Of a stretch of 26,592 bases of DNA, positions 1 to 9,450 are shown one piece after another. Source of the stretch: Monoraphidium neglectum. Taxonomy: Eukaryota; Chlorophyta; Chlorophyceae; Sphaeropleales; Selenastraceae. Numbering within the stretch: position 1 is the first letter of the stretch; each line of letters starts with the position of its first letter. The stretch lies in the NCBI RefSeq assembly GCF_000611645.1, contig NW_014013172.1:1-26592 (forward strand), in the 5' to 3' direction. The notes under the pieces are model-generated. The model worked only from the letters and a program-made list of their open reading frames with translations. It did not search any database and had not been told where the DNA came from. The position numbers were made by a program, and so were the translations under genes.

Positions 1-257
1 TCACCAACGAGGGCGGCATGGGCCAGATCTTCCGCCGCCGCCTGGGCGAGCAGGCCGCCGCTGCCGCCAACGCCAACATCCTGGCCATCGGGGGCCGCAC
101 CGCCGGCTTTGCGCCCTCGGACAGGGCCCCCGTCACCAACTTTGGCGGTGTGACCCGCTTTGACAACAACGGTGTGGGCTTCAACGGCGGCCTGACCACC
201 AGCTTTGACAACTTTGGCAACCCCGTCACCAACGAGGGCGGCATGGGCCAGATCTTC
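1..257 (+). repeat. 32-bp exact direct repeat (1-32 and 226-257) inside the coding region
   Basis: Bases 1-32 and 226-257 are identical, with an offset of 225 bp, which is exactly 75 codons. Perfect identity at the DNA level, including third positions, points to a recent duplication or to gene conversion between repeat units of the protein. The first copy is cut by the window edge, so the true repeat may be longer on the left. Confidence 0.85.
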
Positions 258-260
258 TGA
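1..260 (+). CDS. 3' end of an unrecognised repeat-bearing protein (partial)
   Basis: The reading frame is open from base 3 to a TGA at 258-260 and runs off the left edge, so only the last 85 or so residues are visible. The composition is rich in Gly, Asn, Ala and Phe, with short echoes such as TNFGGVTRFDNNG and TTSFDNFGNPVTNEGG. The first 32 bases of the window are identical to 226-257, so VTNEGGMGQIF occurs twice, 75 codons apart, the second time as the exact C terminus. This suggests a protein made of tandem repeats of about 75 residues with the window cutting one unit. A TGTAA lies 230 bases after the stop, so the 3' end of a transcript is credible. I do not recognise the family. Codon use is GC-rich like the other exons here. 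A secreted or structural repeat protein is possible but is only a guess. Confidence 0.6.
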   Translation, partial: TNEGGMGQIFRRRLGEQAAAAANANILAIGGRTAGFAPSDRAPVTNFGGVTRFDNNGVGFNGGLTTSFDNFGNPVTNEGGMGQIF

Positions 261-489
261 GTGTCATCGCAGCACCTTTTTAGTCACCGCATGAGCGTGA
301 CGGCCCATTGCAACCATGGGCCAACTCAATTGTTTTGCATGGTCACACGAGCTGCAAGAGTGCTTTTGATTGAGAAGACCTTTGTCCTTTTTGACGTACA
401 GAGTATGCTGGCTGTATGTGATGCAACTGGTCGGCACATTTTTGGGGGTCACCCACAACAAAATGCATTCCCGAACAACAACATTTTCT

Positions 490-494
490 TGTAA
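490..494 (+). terminator. Candidate poly(A) signal (TGTAA) of the first gene
   Basis: TGTAA, the usual green-algal polyadenylation signal, lies 230 bases after the stop codon at 258-260. It is the first one on this strand after the stop. A 3' UTR of about 250 bases would follow. Confidence 0.5.
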
Positions 495-1865
495 ATGTCA
501 AAAACTTCCCGGCAGTACAGGGAAACATTGGGTTCGTATGCTGGTTGCCCGTAGGGGAAGCTTGTCTTCCTCATCTGGATGATTGTCAAATTGACGGTTG
601 CCCTGATCTTTTGATGTCGACATGGCACACTGACCTGCTTCTAATGCGCGATTTTGCACCCTAGATACCAGCATGTCCTGATCACAGACCAGCGGGGCGT
701 CTCTGCCCCTGCCAACAGATCCAAGAGTAAACTGAATAACTGCGATGCAAGTTGGGCAAGTGCCTTTGGCTTGGTGGTGCACCGCACGCTTCACCAGGGC
801 GTGCGCACTGCTGATCTACCGCCGCGCGCGCATCGATGCAGCGAGGCGGTTGTGTTTTGTGCGTGTTGATGCCATCTTGATGCACAGAGTTTATACAATA
901 AGGTATTTGGGTTATCCTGTTGAGCTTTCCTGCGCAACGCTAACCATGGTAGTGGCGGGCTGGTTGCCAGCTCAGGGAGCTCCACCTTGTGCAGCCTGTG
1001 CTTCAGTTGGGTGCGCAAGGGAGTGCCACATGTGACAAAGCTTTGCCGGCTGTGATGTCACGTGTGGTGATGACATTGGCACGCAGCTCAAATGGCTTGA
1101 ACATCCTGAATACAGCCCTTGCCGCTGGCAATCAAATCCCATGATATTGGAATTGATGCGAGTGATTAGGGGACCCCCGAACTGTGGACGAGGTGCATAT
1201 GTGCGATGAAGGCCAGCATGCAACAAGCCTTGTTGTCAGCCAGGGAGACAGTCAGATACAGTAGACGGGAGACACAGAGCAGTGATTCAGCAGGCTAGCA
1301 CCCTGCTGCTTGATCCGTTACGTGGAAGCCCTCATCACCCGGCTGCTGCATGATCACAAGCAGCCTGGTATGCACTTGTTCAAAGTTTGCCTGCTGGTTG
1401 AGGTTGAGAGCCAGGTGGTATGATTAAGGTGTGCGGGGGTATTGTATGGGATATTTGGGTTGATCTTAGGCCGCAGCAAGAGCCAGCAGTAGCCTGTGCA
1501 TTGCAAAGACAGATTGATGGGACATCTCCGCGTTGCTCCGGCAGCTCAAGCTGCCGGAGACAAAGACGGTACCGTACTGATCCTTTGAAGACACACAAGT
1601 GCACATGCGCCATGCGTCCTAATGCATGCCGCTTCACGCTCTGCCTTCACCTGTGCTGAGTTCAAGATAACGTGAAAGCAGGGTTGGCAGTCGGGGGCAG
1701 CATGTAGTCATCAGTGACTCCTGTGCACAGTGACCCTGGATCATGGAGTCAAACCAGCTCTGTACCCCGACCAGATTCATCACAACTTGAGTGCGAGCGC
1801 ATCAAAGTCAGGCTTGCACATCAAACCAGCGCTCGACAGTAGTGATCTGCAGCAGCGCCGGGACG
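495..1865. other. Gene-free stretch upstream of QCR9
   Basis: I see no exon with convincing coding character on either strand. The GC content is lower than in the exons. It holds a CACGTG (G-box type) hexamer at 1059-1064 and a perfect inverted repeat at 1536-1559, listed separately. It probably contains the QCR9 promoter and 5' UTR. A short-exon gene cannot be excluded. Confidence 0.4.
1536..1559. repeat. Perfect inverted repeat, 11-bp arms, 2-nt spacer
   Basis: CTCCGGCAGCT at 1536-1546 is followed by CA and then its exact reverse complement at 1549-1559. It lies about 310 bp upstream of the QCR9 start. As DNA it could bind a dimeric regulator or form a cruciform; as RNA it would be a stable hairpin. 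I know of no named element with this sequence. Confidence 0.8.
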
Positions 1866-2526
1866 ATGGGGCTCAAGGAGAGTATCTACCAGGTGCGGTT
1901 TCTTTGATTATTCAGCGCAGTTTTAGCGGTCCAGCGGCCGGCTGAGCCGGTGCACCCCGTTGCAGGTGTTCTTCAAGCGCAGCACGATTTACGTGCCATT
2001 CGTGCTTGTTGGGGCCTACTTTTCCAACGAGGTGAGATTAAAACCACGCTCAAGCACTGCAAGGCCTGGCCGAACGCGTTGGTTCGAGCCTTGCGCTTGG
2101 AGGCGCAACTGATGCGCCTCGCACCGGGCACTCTGCAGGCGCTGGACACGGTGGTCACCAGCATCTGGGAGAGCAGGAACAAGGGGGTGAGCTGCTGCTG
2201 GTGCAGCCTCATGCTGAACAAGGCGCGGAGAAGCACGCGGCTGGCAGCACAGTGCAGAGCAGTTGTTGGGCGTGTGCAGGATAATGCCAGATTTTCTGTG
2301 CGTCCAATTTGGACGAGAAGCCACATACATGAGTCGGGGGCTGAGAAAGCTTCATGTTGGCATCGCTACACGTAGCGCACCTTACATGCGCCGCACCTGC
2401 AGTGTTATGGCACCGCTGACTAGAACCCCGCTGCTGCTCCCATGCTCGTGTTGCCGCCCATGCTGCTCTTTCCCTCCGCAGAAGCTTTTCAAGGACATCG
2501 AGATTCCTGTGGCGGAGGCTGAGTAG
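1866..2526 (+). CDS. QCR9: QCR9, cytochrome bc1 complex (complex III) subunit 9
   Basis: Four exons join without a break: 1866-1892, 1966-2031, 2139-2186 and 2482-2526 (TAG stop). All junctions are phase 0 with GT donors (GTGCGG, GTGAGA, GTGAGC) and CAG acceptors. The product is 61 residues, the usual size for this family. The diagnostic core is a positively charged stretch, then one membrane helix ending in acidic residues, FKRSTIYVPFVLVGAYF, then a W-E/D-x-N-x-GK segment (IWESRNKGKLFKDI). Human and plant homologues read FxRxSxxxxxxxxGAxFxE and NxGKLWKxI/NxGKRYEDI at the same places. The subunit has one transmembrane helix in the inner mitochondrial membrane, beside the Rieske protein and cytochrome c1, and does no catalysis itself. 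The ATG at 1866 opens the first exon and I see no better upstream start. The next gene, on the opposite strand, converges on it. Confidence 0.9.
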
Positions 2527-2647
2527 ATAGGACTCACTTGGATTTCTCTGCGTCTCATCTTGGCTTGTGCATCACTCTCAATCCTTTGATCCATCAATTA
2601 GTTGAGCCTTACTGGCGGCTTTTCTAGTTGGTCCCTGGCGGGCCGTC

Positions 2648-2652
2648 TGTAA
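2648..2652 (+). terminator. Candidate poly(A) signal (TGTAA) of QCR9
   Basis: TGTAA begins 122 bases after the QCR9 stop codon, a normal distance for a green-algal transcript. Confidence 0.6.
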
Positions 2653-3745
2653 GGAGTTCTCTGTGCAGTCGGTGTGTGAGGCAATGTGGCAGGTGGCTGC
2701 GACAGGTGTGTGTATGCCATTCAAACAGGGAATCGCATCATTCCAGGCGAGCTTACAGTTGGCAGCACACACTTTGGCGCTGCAACCCTACATCTCTGTG
2801 TGGGGCAGGGGGGCGCCGCCGGGGATTGCTGGCCTGCGGCTTGCCCCAAAATCAAACCTGTGATAGCAGGCCAGTGCAGCACAAGGAGGCATAGGCAGCA
2901 CACCATGGTTACGCGCCCAGCTGCATCCGCAAGAAGGCGCACGCGCCACGGGGCCAGGCGAGCGCACAGCAACACGCAAAGCGACCAGGCAGCTAGGCTG
3001 GCAGGTTGGCACACGCCAGGCTGGTATATGGCTGCTCTGGCGCGGCTGAACCCGCACCCGCAAGCAGAGGCGCTGCGTTCAACAACGCAGGCCTGGCGGC
3101 CGTCGGCGCACATCCTCAGGGGGCCCGCCGCGGAGCGGTGCGCTTGCGCGTGCCGCCCCTGCCTGCGTCCCCGCCTAGAGCTGCTCCTGCTCCTGCTCGT
3201 GCGCAGCGTGCGGCAGGGGCTTGGCAGGGTCGCTCGCTTTCGTGCGGGCGCGGTCGTCCTCATGGGGGCGGTCGGCCTGGACGGTCTCGGCCAGGGAGGG
3301 GCCGTGGGCTGCATGCGCCTGGGGCTCGTGCTGAGTGGACCGAGCGGTTTGAGGGGTGGAGGAGGCTGAGTGAGCTGGGGCAGGGACAGGGTCGGATTAG
3401 CGCCGGCAGGCGACTGGCGGCTGACAAGGCGATGGGCAGGGGGCGGTGCAGGGAAGCAAGCCGCGCAGCCCACACCAGTGATGTATGTGCAAAGTTTTGC
3501 ACAGGTCCGGTGCGGCATCGCTAACATGTCGCCCCCCTTGGTTGATGTGGTGGTGGTGCAGTCGCGCGCGCTCAGTCAAGCCAGCAACGCCTGGCTGATT
3601 TTAACCGCTGCACACCTGCTCAGGTGCAAGCTCAAGGTGCTCTTTCCTATCCATGATTGACACGGTGCCGGGTTGCGGGTTCGTGACTTTCGACGCGTGT
3701 CGGGGCTTGTGAGAGCGGGTAGTTGACAGTATGAAATGCACCGTA
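2653..3745. other. Gene-free convergent interval between QCR9 and CGL160
   Basis: Several frames stay open through the GC-rich part (about 3000-3450) because GC-rich DNA has few stops. None shows a recognisable domain or a clear exon with splice sites. A reverse-strand TGTAA at 2757-2753 could end a long CGL160 3' UTR. I see nothing else in it. Confidence 0.4.
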
Positions 3746-4521
3746 TCATGGGTTCTTAAGAACTACTGCAAGATTCGAGAGCTTGATGACCTCGCTGTCC
3801 TTGCGCAGCTGACCTGGCGCCTGACGGCTGCCCTCGCGATCACGCACCACCGTACTAATTGCATCATTCCAGCCTGACAGCCTCTGAGTGCTGCCGGCCT
3901 CTTCGCCTTGTGCGCCCCTAGCTGGCACGCATCTTGCCCAACTTGAAAGCCCCTGTGCTGTCGGTGTTGCTTGGTTCAGGGCCAGCGCAATGCCAATTGC
4001 CAGGCGGAATGCTGCAAAACGCTTGGGCTCTTGCTGATTACTGCCTCGACGCACGCACATCTGCCGACGCCGACTGCGCCACAGCATAACCCAGGACGCC
4101 GCCCATATCGTGCAACAAAGCATCAGCTGAGGGCGCGCCCGGCGCCGTCACCACTCCCGTGTGACGCGCTCGACTGCGGGCACGTTCCAGCGAGGGCGGC
4201 GGGAGCAGCTGCGGTCAAAACACGGCACCATCGTCGCCCCCGTCCGCGTGGCCGCAGCCATGCGGCGCCCTCCGCCCCCGGTTCTGAGCACTACTGACCC
4301 CGCAGCAATGTCTCCCCACCCGCGCTGGCTGTGCTGCCTGCGTGCAACGCCCCGCCCTTGTGAACCGCGAGCCCCCACACCCTCTCCGAGGCCGCAGCCC
4401 GCTCACCAAAGATCCGGTCCAGCGTCATGGCGCCGCCGTCGTCGGCTGCACCGCTGTCGCCGTCCTTGTCGCCGCTGTCTTGGCCCTCATCCTTGCGGAC
4501 CACTGAGAAGCTGCTCAGCTC
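3746..4521 (-). other. Three downstream exons, probable CGL160 C-terminal extension
   Basis: Exons at 4521-4407, 4126-4059 and 3820-3746 keep frame across GTGAGC and GTGCGT donors and CAG acceptors and end in TGA. The first is strongly coding in codon use and very acidic (KDEGQDSGDKDGDSGAADDG), followed by MTLDRIF; the second gives DALLHDMGGVLGYAVAQSA. No TGTAA separates them from CGL160 exon 8. That exon has a GTGGGT donor at 4791 in the right phase, so I join them to CGL160. The alternative is a separate small gene starting with ATG at 4629-4627 (exon 4629-4604, then 4513 onward, about 91 residues). I do not recognise the sequence. The acceptor of the last exon is uncertain (3820 or 3808). 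Confidence 0.5.
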
Positions 4522-6874
4522 CTGAGTCAGGGATTTGGGCGGGAAAGGGGCGGCGCAGGGGCCCGCGGCCGATGCGGGTCAGGGGGCGGTTGGACGGTTG
4601 CACCTGCCAAGACGCATGCGCGCACACATATGCGGCTCAAGGTCTCCTACAGTCAGGACTCTCTTGATTCCACCCTTATCCCCACAATCCCCCCACACAA
4701 ACACACACAGACACACACGCGCGCGCGCAGAGCACGCACGCATGCCACCCAGCAGCAGGGCCGGCCGCGCTGACGAGGATCATCCACCCACCGCCAAGCC
4801 CTGGCGGCCGATGACCGCGAGCTTGTAGGTGAAGAACCCCAGCAGCATGGGGATGAGCTGCAGCGTCAGCCCCGCGTTGGCGGCATACACCTGGTTCCAC
4901 CTGGGTTGAGGGGCCGGGCCGGCCGAGCAGGACGCGCGCATTAGATACCGGCGGGCGGCCCCGCCGCCGGCACGCGCGCGGCGGCGGAAAGGATGCTGGG
5001 GCCGGGGAGACGCATTGCTGGGGGCCGGGGAACGGCGTCGCGGCCGGCACGCGCTCGGCACGCAGGCGATCGGGACGGGCTGCGCAGCCACTGCCGCCGG
5101 CGCGGTGCCAATGCCCTTCCGCGTCGCCGACAGCGTGGCTCCAACGAGAAAACCAGGACCTCCGCATCCCCCCAGAACGCACCTGTTGAAGACCAGCACG
5201 AGGATTACGGGTATCAGCAGCCGCGGCTGCGCCAGGCCCCCGCCGCCGCCGCCGCCGCCGATGCCGTCGACGCTGCGGCCCAGCAGCCGCAGGTAGAACA
5301 GGCCGCCCAGCGCGCCCACCGCAAAGCTCGCAGACACGTCCTGCGGGCGCGCACGCGGGGCGCGGACGCTAACGGTCTGTGCCAGTGCCGGGCCGCAGCG
5401 CGCGGCTGCGCACGCTTGCCCACGCTGCGAGGCCCTGGCTACGCGGAAACGCTCCAGGGAACGCGGCCGCGAGAGGCTCTTGCTCCGCCCGCCCAGCCTT
5501 GCTGCAACTAAAACCCGGCCCTCACCGGAGTGTAAAGGAAGTACGTGGTGGCGGTCCCCATCGCCCCCGCCGCCAGCGTCCACAGCTGAAACTCGAGCTT
5601 CAGCGCCTCATACCGCACCCGCCCCTCCTCCGCCTCCGCCGCGCGCCGCGCCGCCTCCTCAGGTGCCAGCTGGCCGACGGAGTCGATGGCGACGCCGGAG
5701 CTCGCGATGCGCGTCGCGCGGGCGAACCTGCCGGGGGGAGGTTTCGTTTCTGTCGGAGGCCCCCCGGGGCGGATTGCATGCAACGCTGAGCAACCGCCTG
5801 GTCGGCCAGCAGGCTGGCATATGGTGCGAGCGCAAACAACCGCCTCACACAAAACTAACAAAGGGGGAACTCCACAGTCTGCGCAGCCCTTTGCACAGGC
5901 GGGCCTGGGAGGGCCTGGGAGTGTGGGGGGCGCGTTGGTCCCTGCAGTGAGCTCACCTGCGCGCCTCGACCCTTGTAGGCAGGTCCTTGAACTGGTAAGA
6001 CGGAGACGCCCCCTGCCCGCCCGCCGCGCGGGGCCGCTGCTGCTGCTGCTGCTGCCGCGGCGCCGCCGCCGCCGCCGGCCCCGCCGCGCCCCGCTCCGCC
6101 TCCTGCTGCCGCCGCCGCTCCTCCCGCAGGCGCCGCTGCTCCTCGTCGCGCTGCTGCGCGCGGCGCAGCTGCTCTGACAGGTCTACATTTATGTCATCCA
6201 AGGCGCTGAGTCGGCTGAACGACACGACGCCTGCAGGGGCGGGGGCGGGGGGGGACGCAGGGGTGGCGTCGGCAGTGTCGGGCACCGGCGTCGAGTGCTC
6301 GCGCCGAATGACGTCTTTGACCAGGAAGAGAGCGAAGCCCTGTCACACCCATCCATGCGTGTTGCGTGCTGGCAGGCGCGCCATCCGAACCTAGTCAATG
6401 CAGATGGCATGCGCCGCAGACCGATCCCTGCAAGAGTGCCGCCTTGCGCTCGGCCTGGCTGCCCATGTCCCACTGTATGCACCTGAAAATGGCGCCCTTC
6501 CCGTGTCTGCGGCCCGCTGCGCCCATCTCACAGCAACTGCAAGGGCCGTCCAACCTTGAAACATGCGGCCTGTGGCCTGCTGCCGGCTAACGCCCCCATT
6601 CATCCAGCCGCGCCTTCTCCGCCGGCCGCCAGCCGCACGATGGGCCGCACTTCTCTCCCTTGGCCCCCGCTGCAAGCAGCCGCGCGCACCTTTGGCGTCT
6701 GCGGCCTGCTTCACGCCGCCGTTCCTCTGCTGCTCCAGGTACTCCGCCCGCCGCCTTTCGAGATCCTCCTGCAGCTTCAGCTGCTCCTGCCAGTTCGTAT
6801 TCCAGATGAACTCGGGCTTGTACCTGCAATGGGGCAGTTTTCGGCGGCCGGCACAGGGCGTGTGGTGAGGTGCC

Positions 6875-6919
<45 letters not shown>

Positions 6920-7625
6920 GGCGCACCTTGACGTGAAAAGTTGCAGCAAGGTCGTAGCGGCGGCGCGCTCCGGGCGGGCCCTTTGCGGACGAACCGCCTG
7001 GCAAGCTTCACCAATGTGGCCACTGCTGCTGCTGGCTGCAGCCGACCTACTCCCCTAACAGCTGCTGCCGCCGCTCCTACAGAGACAGACCGCGCCTCTG
7101 TCGCCGCGCGAGCGCGGCTGCATGCAGCTGCCGCCCGCACCTGTCCGGCTTCTTTGCGGGGTCGAATTTGTCGCCTGCCTTGCTGTACACCTGAGGCCAT
7201 GGTGGGGGTGGATTCCAGTCCAATGATGCTGATGGGAGATCGGACTGCAGAGGCAAGGCAGCGAGCGGCGCGGCTGGGGCTGCCGAACGGGCGCCGCCGG
7301 GGATGCAGACGCTGTCAAGCGATGCCGCTCAGCAGTATGTGCAGTTGTTCGGTTTGCTGCGCCCAAAGGATCCCCCGCTCTGCACCTCAGCGTTGGGGTC
7401 TGCTATGGAGAAGAAGCCGCGCTTGGGCATTGGCGGCATCACGCCGCCGGTCCCGCTCGCGTCGCCTGACGGCGCGCGGCTGGCCGTGTCGGCGACGTCT
7501 GGAGCAGCGGGCTTGGCGTCACCCTCCGAAGCGTGGCATGGGCGCGGCCCACGCTGATACCGCCCTGATAGCGGCCAATGGTGGCCTCCAGCAGCCCGCG
7601 GGCTGCGCATGAGCTGAGTCTTCAT
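3746..7625 (-). CDS. CGL160: CGL160, chloroplast ATP synthase (CF1Fo) assembly factor, Atp1/AtpI-like
   Basis: Exons on the reverse strand: 7625-7386, 7190-7141, 6980-6927, 6823-6690, 6314-5957, 5727-5526, 5340-5183, 4900-4792, then probably 4521-4407, 4126-4059 and 3820-3746. All phases agree, giving 520 residues. If exon 8 is read on to the TGA at 4780 instead, the protein has 438 residues. Residues 1 to about 60 look like a plastid transit peptide. YKPEFIWNTNWQEQL (116-130) is the conserved N-terminal motif of green-lineage CGL160. Residues 161-278 are an Ala/Gln/Arg-rich linker. LKLEFQLWTLAAGA (321-334) opens the AtpI-like membrane domain of four helices, ending LIPMLLGFFTYKLAVI. In Arabidopsis CGL160 helps assemble the c-ring and join CF1 to CFo in thylakoids. 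An in-frame TGA lies just upstream of the ATG at 7625. The acceptors at 6981 and 6315 (both CAAAG) are the least certain; they were chosen because the phase fits. Confidence 0.88.
4693..4738. repeat. CA/CG-rich simple repeat in probable CGL160 intron 8
   Basis: The forward strand shows a run of CA dinucleotides passing into CG and GCACG. It falls between exon 8 and the putative exon 9 of CGL160, in a sense-strand TG orientation. Confidence 0.7.
6877..6918. repeat. (CTG)14 trinucleotide repeat in CGL160 intron 3
   Basis: There are fourteen perfect CTG units on the forward strand, which is CAG on the CGL160 sense strand. They fill 42 of the 103 bases of the intron between 6926 and 6824, beginning 9 bases from the donor. 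Each CAG unit also resembles a 3' splice acceptor. Confidence 0.95.
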
Positions 7626-7699
7626 CGCGAAGCACAGAGGCACTCAGTCGGAGCGCTGTGCAGCAATGGCTGGAGCCTCCAATGAGAGACGCGCCAGAG

Positions 7700-7711
7700 T
7701 TTATCGATAAA
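7700..7711. promoter_or_regulatory. 12-bp palindrome TTTATCGATAAA upstream of CGL160
   Basis: This is a perfect palindrome 75-86 bases upstream of the CGL160 start codon, in an AT-rich patch of otherwise GC-rich DNA. A core-promoter or dimer-binding role is inferred from position and symmetry only. Confidence 0.35.
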
Positions 7712-8218
7712 TCAAATGTACCAAAAGAGAAGGCGCTCGGAGTGCTACCTAGCGTGATCTGGTTCACCTTCAGTACAGTACGTGGCCCTAGGATATTTCC
7801 CAGGTCCTGCCCGTCATTGACACCGAGTCTTAGAACCTGACGCACGCAGATTGCTAGTCAGTCCGACAGCTGCCAGAGGGCCGGCCTTATCATACAGCCC
7901 CAGTCAAACCACCACGCAGTCGCTCCTTTGTTCGCCCCCTCGGCCCCTCCCCCCGCTACCTTGTTGGTCCAGAGGGCTCTGCTTGTCGCACAACAGTCAC
8001 ACACACAGCCGCATTCCTGAATCACCGCACTTGAACGTGGCCACTTGTAAACGCAACTTGAGATCGCACGCTGCACCTGCAGCACGGCTTGATGCGGTGC
8101 GCTTCCTGTGTGTTCAGATGTCGCCCACCCTCTGTTCTTCACAGGCGCCGCGCTGCCTCTAAACCTGGCAAAACGAGCAGAGGGCCGGTCATACACATGC
8201 CAGCATCAGTACACAGCT

Positions 8219-8223
8219 TTACA
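8219..8223 (-). terminator. Candidate poly(A) signal (TGTAA) of the bestrophin gene
   Basis: This is the first reverse-strand TGTAA after the bestrophin stop at 8888. The distance of about 665 bases implies a long 3' UTR or use of another signal. Confidence 0.35.
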
Positions 8224-8887
8224 GTTCCAGTGTGCCGAACAGGTCAGGCAATTTGACACTCCAAGGTGACCAGCGCTCAGCGGGTTGATGTGTGCCAGTA
8301 CTGTAATGGCAGCTTATGCAGCGAATGGACACGATGCTGCCTACTGCTCTACATCCCTACATTATTTCCAATAAGAAAGTCGAAAGTGCACCCTTTGCTG
8401 AGCGAGTGTCTGTGAAAATGAAGCCCAATAAGACCAGGATACGCAATGCTGACTCGGACCACCTGCCGCATCTACAAACTCTTCAGGTGTGTTGAGCGCT
8501 GCCTGGTTCCCGCTGTGGCGTCGGTGTTGACGGGCTTGGCGCGCTTGGAGAGCGGCGCACGCCCCTCCTGTTATGTGCTGTGAGCAGCAAAAACTCCTAC
8601 CCCTACAACAGGCGGCCCCAGGTTTTTGGGTTGTTTGGGTGCAGGTAAGCCCCCCTGCAACACCCCACACTCTCTTATTTGATGACCCCTCGTAAATAAC
8701 GCAATCCGCATCTGTGCAGACCAACCAATCTGACTCTGCCGCCGTGCCTAGTGGCTGTCAGCAGCTGAGCTCCTGCCGTTGCCGCCTGTTGGGGCCTCTG
8801 AAAGCACGCTGGCGTGCGATGCCCCATCCTCCACCGCCTCAGCCATCACCTGAGAGCGAGGGTTTGGTGCGTGCATGCAGGTTGACG

Positions 8888-9392
8888 TCAATTCGCCCAG
8901 GCGCAGCAGCGCCTCAGGCTGACATTGTCGCCATGGACCCAACAAGGCCGCCTGGCGCATTCTTCCTTCTCAAAAGAGCTGTCCCGCATCGTGGCGAGCC
9001 GCTTTCCCATCGCCCGCTGCAGGGGGGGCGCCGTCGCTGCGAGCGTCCGGCGCCGCAGGCGCCCCATTGAGAAGCATGCAAAGCGGCCCTTGCCTCCATG
9101 GCACCCTGGCCACGCAACACTTATCGGAGTGGGAGCCCCCAGGCGCCGTCAGCGGCTGCGCCCTGGCCGTCAGACAGTGTTGCATGCGAATCCCCCTGCC
9201 CCGGTCAGCGCCCACCCACCCGGCCCACCTCCCCGCTGGCAGCCAGTGCCGAGGCAGCCATTGCGGCCGTGAGGTCATCCAGCGGCAGGTCATTGAAGTC
9301 TCGGCCAAAGGGGGCCTCCACCTGCATGCAGCACAAGAATGCAAAAGTGTGACACTGCATGAAACCCGTCGTCCAGGGTCACATCACACTGC

Positions 9393-9450
<58 letters not shown>

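Larger units (their letters stand above)
7626..8887. other. CGL160 upstream region and bestrophin 3' region
   Basis: The flanking genes are both on the reverse strand, so this holds the 3' UTR of the bestrophin and the promoter of CGL160. A reverse-strand TGTAA at 8223-8219, about 665 bases past the bestrophin stop, divides the two roles. A 12-bp palindrome at 7700-7711 is listed separately. No coding exon is convincing. Confidence 0.4.

Noticed and set aside
2721..3527. Long open frames on both strands in a GC-rich stretch
   Set aside because: GC-rich DNA has few stops; the translations are Arg/Pro/Ala-rich in several frames at once, with no domain.
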